Source of the DNA: Actinomycetes bacterium
Lineage (GTDB): Bacteria > Actinomycetota > Actinomycetes > Streptosporangiales > Streptosporangiaceae
Direction: 5' to 3'
Assembly (NCBI GenBank): GCA_025964615.1
Contig: JAOPYM010000026.1
Location: 1-36,348, forward strand
Length of the DNA: 36,348 nt
A model generated the notes under the pieces. The model was not told the DNA's origin. It saw nothing but the letters and a program-made list of their open reading frames with translations, and did no database searches. The position numbers and the translations under genes were made by a program. This document shows, piece after piece, positions 6,677 through 13,854 of this stretch (its first letter is position 1; every line of letters begins with the position of its first letter).

Positions 6677-9055
6677 CTAGCGCTTGGGGAGGCGCAGGTA
6701 CTCGCCGGCCTCCAGGAGGCGCGTGCCCGCGGACCGCAGGGTGATCATGGCCGAGGGAGGCAGGACCCGGGCCCGGAGGCGGGTCTGCCGGTCCACCGAG
6801 GCCGCGAACGCCTCCCGCATGGTCCGCACGTCCGTACGCAGGGTCCCGGCGGGGACCGGCTGCGGCGCATAGCGGGCACGCTCCTCGGCCATGGCTATCC
6901 GGGCCAGCGCCTCGGCGGCGGGCCCGGTCAGCTCGAGCAGCTCCGTCAGCCGGTGCGCGGCCGCGCGCGGGCTGTCGCTCGGGCGCCAGGCGAGACCATG
7001 GTCGACGGCGTCGGCGTGCAGCTCCGCCCAGGCCGCGTGCGCGGACTCACCCTGGTCCACGCGAGGTCCCGCGGCGGACCGCGACGACCTGTGCTCCGCC
7101 TGGGCCCAGCGCCGGCGGCGGCTTGCCAGGCGTACCCCGACCGGCGCGGCCAGCGCCACGAGCAGCAGGCCGATCGCACCGAGCCAGCCGACCGGTGCCC
7201 CCGTCCCCTTGGGGTGGTTTCCGCCCTGCGGTCCGAGGCCGCTCACATCGCCGTGCGCCCGGCCCGGATGCGGGCCCGCGGTGATCGCTCCGGTGGGTCC
7301 GCTGTGGCCGCCGGAACCCGGTGCGCCGGTGCCGCCGTGACCTGTCCCGACGGAGGTGGACTGCAGGGCGTAGTCCGGCACCCAGGCGCTGCCCTGGCCG
7401 CCGCTACCGGCGGGAGTCGGCTCGAACCGGACCCATCCGGCGCCGTCGAAGTACAGCTCGGGCCATGCGTGCGCATCGCTGGACCTGACCTCCCAGGTCC
7501 CGTCCGCGCGCACATGCCCGGAGGTGTAACCGACCGCGACCCGGGCCGGGATCCCGAGGATCCTGGCCATCAGCGCCATCGACGCGGCGAACTGCTCGCA
7601 GTACCCGGTCCTGGTGACGGTGAGGAAGTGGATCAGGTCGTTGAGCTTCTCCGGTGGCGGGGTCGTCGTGCTGTAGCGGAACAGCGGACCGGTGAAGTAG
7701 TTCTCCAGTGCCATCGCCTTGCGGTACGGGTTGGTCGCGCGTCCGGCGACCTGCGAGGCGATCGTGCGCACGGCCTTGGGCAGCAGCTGCGGCACCTCAA
7801 GAAAGGTGCTCTGCACCTCCGGCGGCAGCGGACCGGCGTTCACCAGGTCGTCGCCGGTGGGCAGCGGCCGGGAACTCGTGACGGTGAAGGTGCGCCCGCC
7901 CGCCTGGTCGTTCAGCGAGTAGACCATCAGCGAGGGGGCGTGGACCCGCCAGTCGCCGCTGATGTCCACCTTGGTCGGTGCGTACGGCAGCGGCAGGAAC
8001 CGCACCTTGGCGGTCTGTGCCGAGATGGTGATCGTGGAGTGCACGGTACGGGTCCGGACACCGTAGAGACCGGGCGGCGGAGGGAGTTCGTGGTTCTTCA
8101 GCCGGTCCTGTGGGGTGCTCGTCAGCGTGCTGTACGTCCACCGGTCGCCGTCGAACTTGTCAAGCCCGTACAGCCGCAGGTAGTCGGGCTGCGGGTCGTC
8201 GCTGCGGTAGGTGAGGATCATCCCGTTGTCCTGCCGGATGAGCTGCTGGTGCAGGGTGACCAGCGGGTCCGGTGTCTGCAGCGGGCCGGAGCCGCCCGGC
8301 CCGTCGCCGGGGCCGCCGAGCCCGAAGATCCCCCTCGGATGGATGCCGGGGATGATCGTCGGCAGCAGGATGGCGACGGCCACCGCGGCGATTCCGAGCC
8401 GCCGCCCCGCACCGGCCAGCGCGCCGGTTCCACCGGTGCCGGTGGGGGTCTCCTCGGTCCAGCGTGCGGCGAGAACGTGCCGTCCCCAGGCGGTCACCTG
8501 TTCGCTGGCATCGGCGAGCAGCAGCGCCAGGAAGCCGGCGGCGCCCAGCACGAAGGCGATCCAGCTGACGCTCTCCTCGCGGACGGCGGCGGGCACGCTG
8601 TACATGGCCAGCAGCGGGAGCCCCGCGGGCGCGGCCCTGCGCAGCCGTACCGCCAGCAGATCAACGATCACGGCCACCAGGCCGATGCCCAGGGCGGCCA
8701 GCAGCGACACACCCTGCTCCAGCGGGACCGGCGCGGCGTACTTGTTCGCCGCCGACCACCCGGCCGCCATCAGCGAGCCGATCTTGGACAGCGACGAGGG
8801 GGTGGGGACGATGCCGAGGAATGCCTGCGAGCCGGTGTAGACGGCCGTCAGGTACAGGTGCAGGGCGGCCAGCCCGGCCGCGAGGTTCAGCACCGCGGGC
8901 AGCCGGAACCGGCGGGCCAGCACCCCGGCCGACGACACCGCGATGATCGCTCCGAGGCCTGCCCAGAGCCATCCCGTCCCGCTGAACAGCGGGTAGAGGC
9001 CGATCGAGCTCAGCAGTGTCGCGACCGCCGCGATCACCGTCAGCCGGGCCCTCAT
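6677..9055 (-). CDS. Transglutaminase-like membrane protein (TgpA / DUF3488-DUF4129)
   Basis: A 792-residue protein. Residues 1 to about 215 contain several membrane segments (DUF3488/TgpA N-terminal domain). An extracytoplasmic region with a transglutaminase core follows, then another membrane segment near residue 640 and a DUF4129-like cytoplasmic tail. The papain-like triad candidates are C486 (GYCEQFA), H529 (DAHAWPEL) and E545 (VRFEPTP). Spacing fits TgpA, but the third residue is Glu rather than Asp. The frame extends 35 codons upstream; I chose the ATG at 9055 because it overlaps the DUF58 stop by ATGA and begins with the first membrane helix. It is the third gene of the moxR-DUF58-transglutaminase operon. 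The substrate is unknown. Confidence 0.9.
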   Translation of the reverse strand: MRARLTVIAAVATLLSSIGLYPLFSGTGWLWAGLGAIIAVSSAGVLARRFRLPAVLNLAAGLAALHLYLTAVYTGSQAFLGIVPTPSSLSKIGSLMAAGWSAANKYAAPVPLEQGVSLLAALGIGLVAVIVDLLAVRLRRAAPAGLPLLAMYSVPAAVREESVSWIAFVLGAAGFLALLLADASEQVTAWGRHVLAARWTEETPTGTGGTGALAGAGRRLGIAAVAVAILLPTIIPGIHPRGIFGLGGPGDGPGGSGPLQTPDPLVTLHQQLIRQDNGMILTYRSDDPQPDYLRLYGLDKFDGDRWTYSTLTSTPQDRLKNHELPPPPGLYGVRTRTVHSTITISAQTAKVRFLPLPYAPTKVDISGDWRVHAPSLMVYSLNDQAGGRTFTVTSSRPLPTGDDLVNAGPLPPEVQSTFLEVPQLLPKAVRTIASQVAGRATNPYRKAMALENYFTGPLFRYSTTTPPPEKLNDLIHFLTVTRTGYCEQFAASMALMARILGIPARVAVGYTSGHVRADGTWEVRSSDAHAWPELYFDGAGWVRFEPTPAGSGGQGSAWVPDYALQSTSVGTGHGGTGAPGSGGHSGPTGAITAGPHPGRAHGDVSGLGPQGGNHPKGTGAPVGWLGAIGLLLVALAAPVGVRLASRRRRWAQAEHRSSRSAAGPRVDQGESAHAAWAELHADAVDHGLAWRPSDSPRAAAHRLTELLELTGPAAEALARIAMAEERARYAPQPVPAGTLRTDVRTMREAFAASVDRQTRLRARVLPPSAMITLRSAGTRLLEAGEYLRLPKR

Positions 9056-10314
9056 GTCCCACCCCGTATCCGGCTCAGCCCGGCGGCCTCCCCGGCCTGG
9101 TCCGCGCGGGCCCAGGCGGTCGCCAGGTCCGCGGCCGACCCGATCGTCATGACCCGCCACCCGGACGCCCGAAGCAGCTCGGCGGCGGCCTTGAAGTGCC
9201 CGGTTCCGGTGACGTCGACGAGGACGGCCACACAGGTGGCGGTGCCCCGCCGGGAGACGGCGACGGTCCTCGCCTCGGCCGGATCCAGCTCGGCGAACAC
9301 CGCGATGATCAGCCCGTCGCCGTCCCGGCCGGCCCCGGATAGTGTGGCCAGGCCGGCGGTCAGGGAACGGTTCGCGGACAACTGCACGGTGGCCAGGGCA
9401 TCGAGCAGCACCCCTTCGAAGGCCCCGTCGAAGTGGTTCTGCAGGGAGGCGGCGGTCGGCCCCGAGTCGGTCACGAACCGCAGGCCGAACCCCGCGCGGC
9501 TCAGGTGCACGCCGATCGAGGCCGCCGCGGACACGGCCTGCTCGAACGAGGACCCCGGGCCCTCACCGCGGTGCACGCTCCGCCGGGTGTCGAGGAAGAG
9601 CGTGCCGCGGCTCTGCCACTGCTGCTCCTCCCGCCGTACCATCAGCTCCCCGTGCCGGGCGGTGGACCGCCAGTGCACCCGGCGCAGGTCGTCGCCGTGC
9701 CGGTACTCGCGGGGTGCCACGTCGTCCTCGCCGGCCGAGGAGACGGTTCTGGCCCTGCTGTCCCCACCGCCGGTCCAGGCCCCGGTGAGCCGGCTGTGCG
9801 GGAGCGCCACGATTGTCGGGGTGACCGTCAGGGTGTCGGTCAGGCTGAACGAGCGGGCCAGCTCGACCAGCCCGAACGGGTCGGCGAGCCGCACGGTCAG
9901 CGCTCCCACCCGGTAGCGGCCGCGTACGTCGGAACGGATCCGGTAGCTCAGCTCCCTGGAGCCCTTCGGCTCGATCCGGTCCAGTACGAAACGGGCCCGG
10001 CCGCCGAGGGTGTAGGGCACCCTGTCCTCCACGAGCAGCAGCCCGGTCGGCAGCCGCGACACGTTCTCCAGGCGGAGATCGACCCGGGCCTCATGCCCGA
10101 CCGGCAGCCGGCCCGGCTCCAGGCGCCGGGCGCAGGCCAGCCGGTACCGCGTCCTTGAGACCGTCCCGGACGACAGCAGCGGCAGCGCCAGCACCAGAAT
10201 CCCGGCGCGGAGCAGATCACGCTCGCCCAGGATGAAGGCGCAGACGATGGCGGTCACCCCGGCGGCCATGAAGGACCGCCCACGGGTGGTGAGGGCTCCC
10301 AGCGCCTTCTTCAC
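9052..10314 (-). CDS. DUF58 domain protein (MoxR-associated)
   Basis: A 420-residue protein with two membrane segments in the first 50 residues. A beta-rich middle region follows, then the DUF58 signature REYRHGDDLRRVHWRSTARH and a vWA-like fold. The vWA metal site is degenerate (LFLDTRRS in place of DxSxS). DUF58 proteins regularly pair with MoxR ATPases and transglutaminase-like proteins. They are thought to act as clients or adaptors in folding or maturation of envelope or metal-binding proteins. The start is GTG, five bases after the moxR stop, with no strong ribosome site. Its last four bases overlap the next gene. Confidence 0.92.
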   Translation of the reverse strand: MKKALGALTTRGRSFMAAGVTAIVCAFILGERDLLRAGILVLALPLLSSGTVSRTRYRLACARRLEPGRLPVGHEARVDLRLENVSRLPTGLLLVEDRVPYTLGGRARFVLDRIEPKGSRELSYRIRSDVRGRYRVGALTVRLADPFGLVELARSFSLTDTLTVTPTIVALPHSRLTGAWTGGGDSRARTVSSAGEDDVAPREYRHGDDLRRVHWRSTARHGELMVRREEQQWQSRGTLFLDTRRSVHRGEGPGSSFEQAVSAAASIGVHLSRAGFGLRFVTDSGPTAASLQNHFDGAFEGVLLDALATVQLSANRSLTAGLATLSGAGRDGDGLIIAVFAELDPAEARTVAVSRRGTATCVAVLVDVTGTGHFKAAAELLRASGWRVMTIGSAADLATAWARADQAGEAAGLSRIRGGT

Positions 10315-10319
10315 GGTGG

Positions 10320-11300
10320 TCAGCGGCGCCGGTCGGGGACGGGCAGCCGGTCGACGATTTCGGCGACGACCTGTTCGGGCAGCCGCCGTTCCACCTGGGC
10401 CTCCGCGGTGGGCAGCAGCCGGTGCGCCAGGACCGGTACGGCGAGTTCCTGCAGATCGTCGGGGACCACGTAGTCGCGTTCGTCCAGGGCGGCCTTGGCC
10501 CGGGCGGCCCGTACCAGGTGCAGGGTGGCCCGGGGGGAGGCGCCGAGCCTGAGCGCAGGGTGGTTACGGGTCGCGGTGACCACGTCGATCGCGTACTGGC
10601 GGACGGCCGGGGCGACGTGCACACGGTGGACCAGCTCGATGAGGATCCGGACGTCGGCCGCCGCCGCGACCGGCACGAGCCGGTCGAGCGGCGAGGACTG
10701 GCCGTGCACGTCGAGCATCTCCAGCTCCGCGGCCGGATCGGGGTAGCCCATGGAGATCCGGGCGGTGAACCGGTCCCGCTGCGCCTCCGGCAGCGGGTAA
10801 GTGCCCTCCATCTCGACGGGGTTCTGGGTGGCCACCACCATGAACGGCCGCTCCAGGTGGTACGTGGTGCCGTCCACGGTCACCTGACGCTCCTCCATGC
10901 ACTCGAGAAGGGCGGACTGCGTCTTGGGGGAGGCGCGGTTGATCTCGTCGCCGACCAGGATGTTGGCGAAGACCGGGCCGGGCTTGAACTCGAACTCGCG
11001 CCGATCCTGGTTGTAGGCGCTGACTCCGGTGATGTCGCTGGGGAGCAGATCCGGGGTGAACTGGACGCGGCGTACCGTGCAGTCCACTGACCTGGCCAGT
11101 GCCTTGGCCAGCATGGTCTTGCCGACTCCCGGGACGTCCTCGATCAGGAGGTGCCCCTCGGCCAGCAGGACCGTGAGCGCGAGGCGTACGGCGCGGGGTT
11201 TCCCCTCGATGACCGATTCGATGGCGGTGCTGATCTTGCCGGCGATCTGTGCCAGCCCGTCCAGCCCGCGGCCGACGTCCCCATGCGTGCTGATTGCCAC
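10320..11300 (-). CDS. MoxR family AAA+ ATPase
   Basis: A 326-residue AAA+ ATPase of the MoxR class. Walker A is PGVGKT (Lys61) and Walker B is ILVGDE (Asp118, Glu119). Other conserved segments are QFTPDLLPSDITG, the FATQNP-type sensor (VVATQNPVEMEGTYPLPEAQRDRF) and the C-terminal lid. MoxR proteins are chaperone-like and work with vWA-type partners, here the DUF58 protein. The start is GTG at 11300, after a very strong AGGAGGGG ribosome site at 11303-11310. It is the first gene of a three-gene operon transcribed away from mraZ. Confidence 0.95.
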   Translation of the reverse strand: MAISTHGDVGRGLDGLAQIAGKISTAIESVIEGKPRAVRLALTVLLAEGHLLIEDVPGVGKTMLAKALARSVDCTVRRVQFTPDLLPSDITGVSAYNQDRREFEFKPGPVFANILVGDEINRASPKTQSALLECMEERQVTVDGTTYHLERPFMVVATQNPVEMEGTYPLPEAQRDRFTARISMGYPDPAAELEMLDVHGQSSPLDRLVPVAAAADVRILIELVHRVHVAPAVRQYAIDVVTATRNHPALRLGASPRATLHLVRAARAKAALDERDYVVPDDLQELAVPVLAHRLLPTAEAQVERRLPEQVVAEIVDRLPVPDRRR

Positions 11301-11630
11301 TCACCCCTCCTGCCGGTCCGCATGGGCGAGACCGCACCCATTTTGTCCGCCTTCCGACACTACGTCGTCAGGTAACCCCGCCGCGATGACCGCGTGGCAG
11401 TTGAGTAAATCGTGTTTTGGGTGGATCGGTGAATCGTGCGGGCCATTCCGTCGCCCCACTCCGCACCACCCCGCAGCCTCTCCCGGGGAGGTATGGGCGG
11501 TGCGGGCGGTTTCGATGAGGGGGAAGTGACGAGACCTGCCCGCCTGGTGCAAGACGCACCCCCACTTTGCTCCACCGTTGTGACCTGTGCATTTGCGGAA
11601 TGTGAGGGGAATACACCAGTGTTTTGTCAG
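11301..11630. other. Divergent intergenic region between moxR and mraZ
   Basis: This part of the 409-base gap carries no supported gene. It is AT-richer than its surroundings in places (for example 11398-11440). A possible minus-strand -10 box (TAGTGT, complement of 11357-11362) lies about 57 bases before the moxR start, without a clear -35 box. The inverted MraZ-like box pair at 11560-11575 is listed separately. Confidence 0.5.
11560..11575 (-). promoter_or_regulatory. Inverted pair of MraZ-like boxes
   Basis: Read on the minus strand this is GTGGAG-CAAA-GTGGGG: two boxes at a 10-bp period. It matches 14 of 16 bases of the plus-strand site at 11647-11662 (GTGGAG-TACA-GTGGGG). It lies about 85 bases upstream of that site, in the opposite orientation, facing the moxR operon. 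No clear minus-strand promoter overlaps it. Confidence 0.5.
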
Positions 11631-11658
11631 TTGACGGTGGGGGAGAGTGGAGTACAGT
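11631..11658 (+). promoter_or_regulatory. Promoter of mraZ and the front of the dcw operon
   Basis: TTGACG (11631-11636) and TACAGT (11653-11658) are 16 bases apart, a good match to an actinobacterial housekeeping promoter. Initiation would fall near 11665, about 45 bases before the mraZ start. The GTGGRG boxes fill the spacer, overlap the -10 box and extend past the start site, a layout suited to repression. Confidence 0.65.
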
Positions 11659-11672
11659 GGGGCGTCGTGGAG
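11637..11672 (+). promoter_or_regulatory. MraZ-binding repeats (four GTGGRG boxes)
   Basis: GTGGGG at 11637, GTGGAG at 11647, GTGGGG at 11657 and GTGGAG at 11667 repeat every 10 bp exactly, with a degenerate fifth copy (GTAGCG) at 11677. In E. coli MraZ binds GTGGG-type direct repeats one helical turn apart in front of its own gene. The position, sequence and phase here fit that operator. Binding is inferred. Confidence 0.75.
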
Positions 11673-11709
11673 CACAGTAGCGCTCTGCGCGGCGCGGGAG
11701 GTGGGGCCG

Positions 11710-12141
11710 GTGTTCCTCGGCACCCATTCGCCGCGCCTGGACGAAAAGGGGCGGCTGTTCCTGCCGGCGAAGTATCGCGAGGAGCTGTCGGGGGGATTGG
11801 TGATCACGAAGGGCCAGGAGCGCTGCCTGTACGTCTTCCCCATGGCCGAGTTCCAGCGCATCACCGAGGCGCTGAGCACCGCGCCGGTGACGGCCAGGTC
11901 GGTGCGGGCCTACAGCCGGGTCTTCTTTGCCAGCGCGTCCGACGAACTTCCCGACAAGCAGGGGCGCATCACGATCCCGCCGGCCCTGCGAGCGTACGCG
12001 GGCCTGGAACGCGACTGTGCCGTCATCGGGGCCAACACGCGTCTGGAGATCTGGGACGCGGCGGCCTGGGAGACCTATCTCGAACAAGAAGAGCAGCAGT
12101 TCTCCGACCTTTCGGAGGAGGTGCTACCAGGAGTCCTTTGA
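11710..12141 (+). CDS. mraZ: Transcriptional regulator MraZ
   Basis: A 143-residue protein of two AbrB/SpoVT-like domains. Each holds the DxxGR motif: [13 protein letters not shown] near the start and [13 protein letters not shown] in the second half. MraZ forms a ring-shaped oligomer and controls the mra/dcw promoter, usually as a repressor. The frame stays open to 11647, but family members begin at the equivalent of GTG-TTC-CTC-GGC. The GTG at 11710 has GGGAGGTG at the right spacing. The GTGGRG boxes just upstream imply autoregulation. A 214-base gap separates it from rsmH. Confidence 0.96.
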   Translation: MFLGTHSPRLDEKGRLFLPAKYREELSGGLVITKGQERCLYVFPMAEFQRITEALSTAPVTARSVRAYSRVFFASASDELPDKQGRITIPPALRAYAGLERDCAVIGANTRLEIWDAAAWETYLEQEEQQFSDLSEEVLPGVL

Positions 12142-12307
12142 CAGTCTGACTCGCCGGTCGCCCGATCGGCACGGCCGACGTTCGGCCAGGTCTCCACCCG
12201 CTCTCCATGTCGGCTGACGCAGCTTCCCCGGCGCCAGGCGGCACCCGCAAGGGGCTTCCTCTGGGCAGCGGATGGGGACCTGGCCGGGCGAGGTCTCCCG
12301 GGCACCG

Positions 12308-12341
12308 GTGCGACGCCACCGTCCGCGAGCGGTGGCAGCAC
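12308..12341 (+). ncRNA. Hairpin in the rsmH leader, possible mraW RNA motif
   Basis: GTGC (12308-12311) pairs with GCAC (12338-12341) and GCCACC (12315-12320) pairs with GGTGGC (12331-12336), around a 10-base loop. The hairpin ends two bases before the AGGGGGTG ribosome site of rsmH. Actinobacteria have a described conserved RNA structure, the mraW motif, in this exact genomic position. Position and overall form fit, but I cannot run a covariance model. The remainder of the gap 12142-12307 shows nothing I can name. Confidence 0.45.
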
Positions 12342-12355
12342 TAGGGGGTGTGAGG

Positions 12356-13330
12356 ATGCGCGACAACGAGGGTGTGACCGGTCATGGCCACGTCCCGGTC
12401 ATGCTCGGCCGGGTCATGTCCCTGCTGGCCCCTGCCTTCGCGACCTCGCCGTCGCCCGTCTACGTGGACGGCACGCTCGGGATGGGCGGGCACGCCTACG
12501 CGATGCTCGAGGCCCACCCGGACCTGCGCCTCATCGGCCTCGACAGGGACACCACCGCGCTGGATCGCTCTCGCGCCCGCCTCGCGCCCTTCGGTGACCG
12601 GGTCACGCTCGTACACGCGATCTATGACGAACTGCCGAGCGTGCTCGGCGAGCTCGGCGTGGACCGGGTGCACGGGGTGCTGTTCGACCTCGGCGTGTCC
12701 TCCCCCCAGCTCGACGAGGTCGACCGCGGCTTCGCCTACTCCTACGACGCGCCGCTCGACATGCGGATGGACCGGACCCAGGACCTGACCGCGGCCGACG
12801 TGGTGAACGGGTACAGCGTCGGGCAGCTCGCCCGGATCCTCCGGGAGTACGGCGAGGAGCGCTTCGCCGTACGGGTCGCGCAGGCCATCGTTCGCGAGCG
12901 CGCCAAGGAGCCCCTCACCTCCACCAGGGCCCTCGCCGAACTCGTCCGTACCGCGATCCCGGCGGCCACCCGCCGGACCGGCGGCCACCCGGCCAAGCGG
13001 GCCTTCCAGGCGCTGCGCATCGAGGTCAACGGCGAGCTGGCCGCGTGGGAACGGGCACTGCCCGCCGCTCTCGACGCCCTCGCGCTCGGCGGCCGGATCG
13101 TGGTGCTCTCCTACCACTCGCTGGAGGACCGCATCACCAAGCGGGCACTGGCCGAGCGCACCACCGACCGTACGCCACCGGACCTGCCGGTGCCGCTGCC
13201 CGAGCTCCAGCCGGCCTTCCGGTTGCTGAGCCGGGGCGCGGAACTGCCGTCCGATGACGAGATCACGACTAACCCGCGGGCCGCCTCCGTACGGCTGCGC
13301 GCCGCTGAACGGATCCGGGAGGCAGTATGA
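12356..13330 (+). CDS. rsmH: 16S rRNA (cytosine1402-N4)-methyltransferase RsmH
   Basis: A 324-residue RsmH/MraW protein that methylates N4 of C1402 in the 16S rRNA decoding site. It shows the family opening [14 protein letters not shown], the SAM motif [37 protein letters not shown], and the C-terminal [12 protein letters not shown]. The open frame begins at 12272. I chose the ATG at 12356 because AGGGGGTG lies five bases before it and homology starts a few residues later; a GTG at 12374 is a second possibility. It overlaps ftsL by ATGA. Confidence 0.96.
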   Translation: MRDNEGVTGHGHVPVMLGRVMSLLAPAFATSPSPVYVDGTLGMGGHAYAMLEAHPDLRLIGLDRDTTALDRSRARLAPFGDRVTLVHAIYDELPSVLGELGVDRVHGVLFDLGVSSPQLDEVDRGFAYSYDAPLDMRMDRTQDLTAADVVNGYSVGQLARILREYGEERFAVRVAQAIVRERAKEPLTSTRALAELVRTAIPAATRRTGGHPAKRAFQALRIEVNGELAAWERALPAALDALALGGRIVVLSYHSLEDRITKRALAERTTDRTPPDLPVPLPELQPAFRLLSRGAELPSDDEITTNPRAASVRLRAAERIREAV

Positions 13331-13854
13331 CGACAAGTACCAAGCCGACCACGCGACCGGCGCGGCCCGCCAAGAGCCCGATCGCGCCCCGGCGCGCCCC
13401 GGCGAGCACACAGCCACGCCCCGCCGCCGCTCCGGCCGTACGCACCCGGGTGTCCGCCCCGCCGCGTACGCCGTTCGTGCTGCTGATCATGGCGCTGCTC
13501 GGCGGCGCGCTGGTCAGCCTGCTGCTGCTCAACACAGTGCTGGCCAAGGATGCGTTCACCCTCACCGAGCTGCAGCAGACCAACAAGCTGCTCGCCCAGC
13601 AGCGCGAGGCCCTGCAGGAGCAGATCGCCCGCGAGGAGTCGCCCGGTCTGCTCGCCCAGAAGGCCAGGGCGCTGGGCATGGTGCAGCCGTTCCAGCCCGC
13701 CTTCGTGGACGCCAGGACCGGGCGGGTCGCCGGTGGGTCGCTGCGGCCGGTGCCGCACGCCGCTGCGGCCGCGGCCGGTGCCGCCGGGGTGGTCGCCGTG
13801 CCGGGCGCGATCGTGCCCGGTGACGGGATCCCCGGCTGGGGAGGCGCCCCATGA
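13327..13854 (+). CDS. ftsL: Cell division protein FtsL-like
   Basis: A 175-residue bitopic membrane protein in the ftsL position. It has a basic Pro/Ala-rich cytoplasmic tail of about 48 residues, one membrane helix at about 49-70, and a coiled coil at about 75-103 ([18 protein letters not shown]). The [15 protein letters not shown] segment is typical of FtsL/septum-formation-initiator proteins. An Ala/Gly/Pro-rich tail follows. FtsL joins FtsQ and FtsB to activate FtsW-FtsI. Primary sequence is weakly conserved, so the call rests on topology and context. It overlaps both neighbours by ATGA. Confidence 0.88.
   Translation: MTTSTKPTTRPARPAKSPIAPRRAPASTQPRPAAAPAVRTRVSAPPRTPFVLLIMALLGGALVSLLLLNTVLAKDAFTLTELQQTNKLLAQQREALQEQIAREESPGLLAQKARALGMVQPFQPAFVDARTGRVAGGSLRPVPHAAAAAAGAAGVVAVPGAIVPGDGIPGWGGAP

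Noticed and set aside
7000-9916. 987-codon plus-strand frame opposite the transglutaminase and DUF58 genes
   Set aside because: No homology signature; the minus-strand genes have clear motifs and an ATGA junction.
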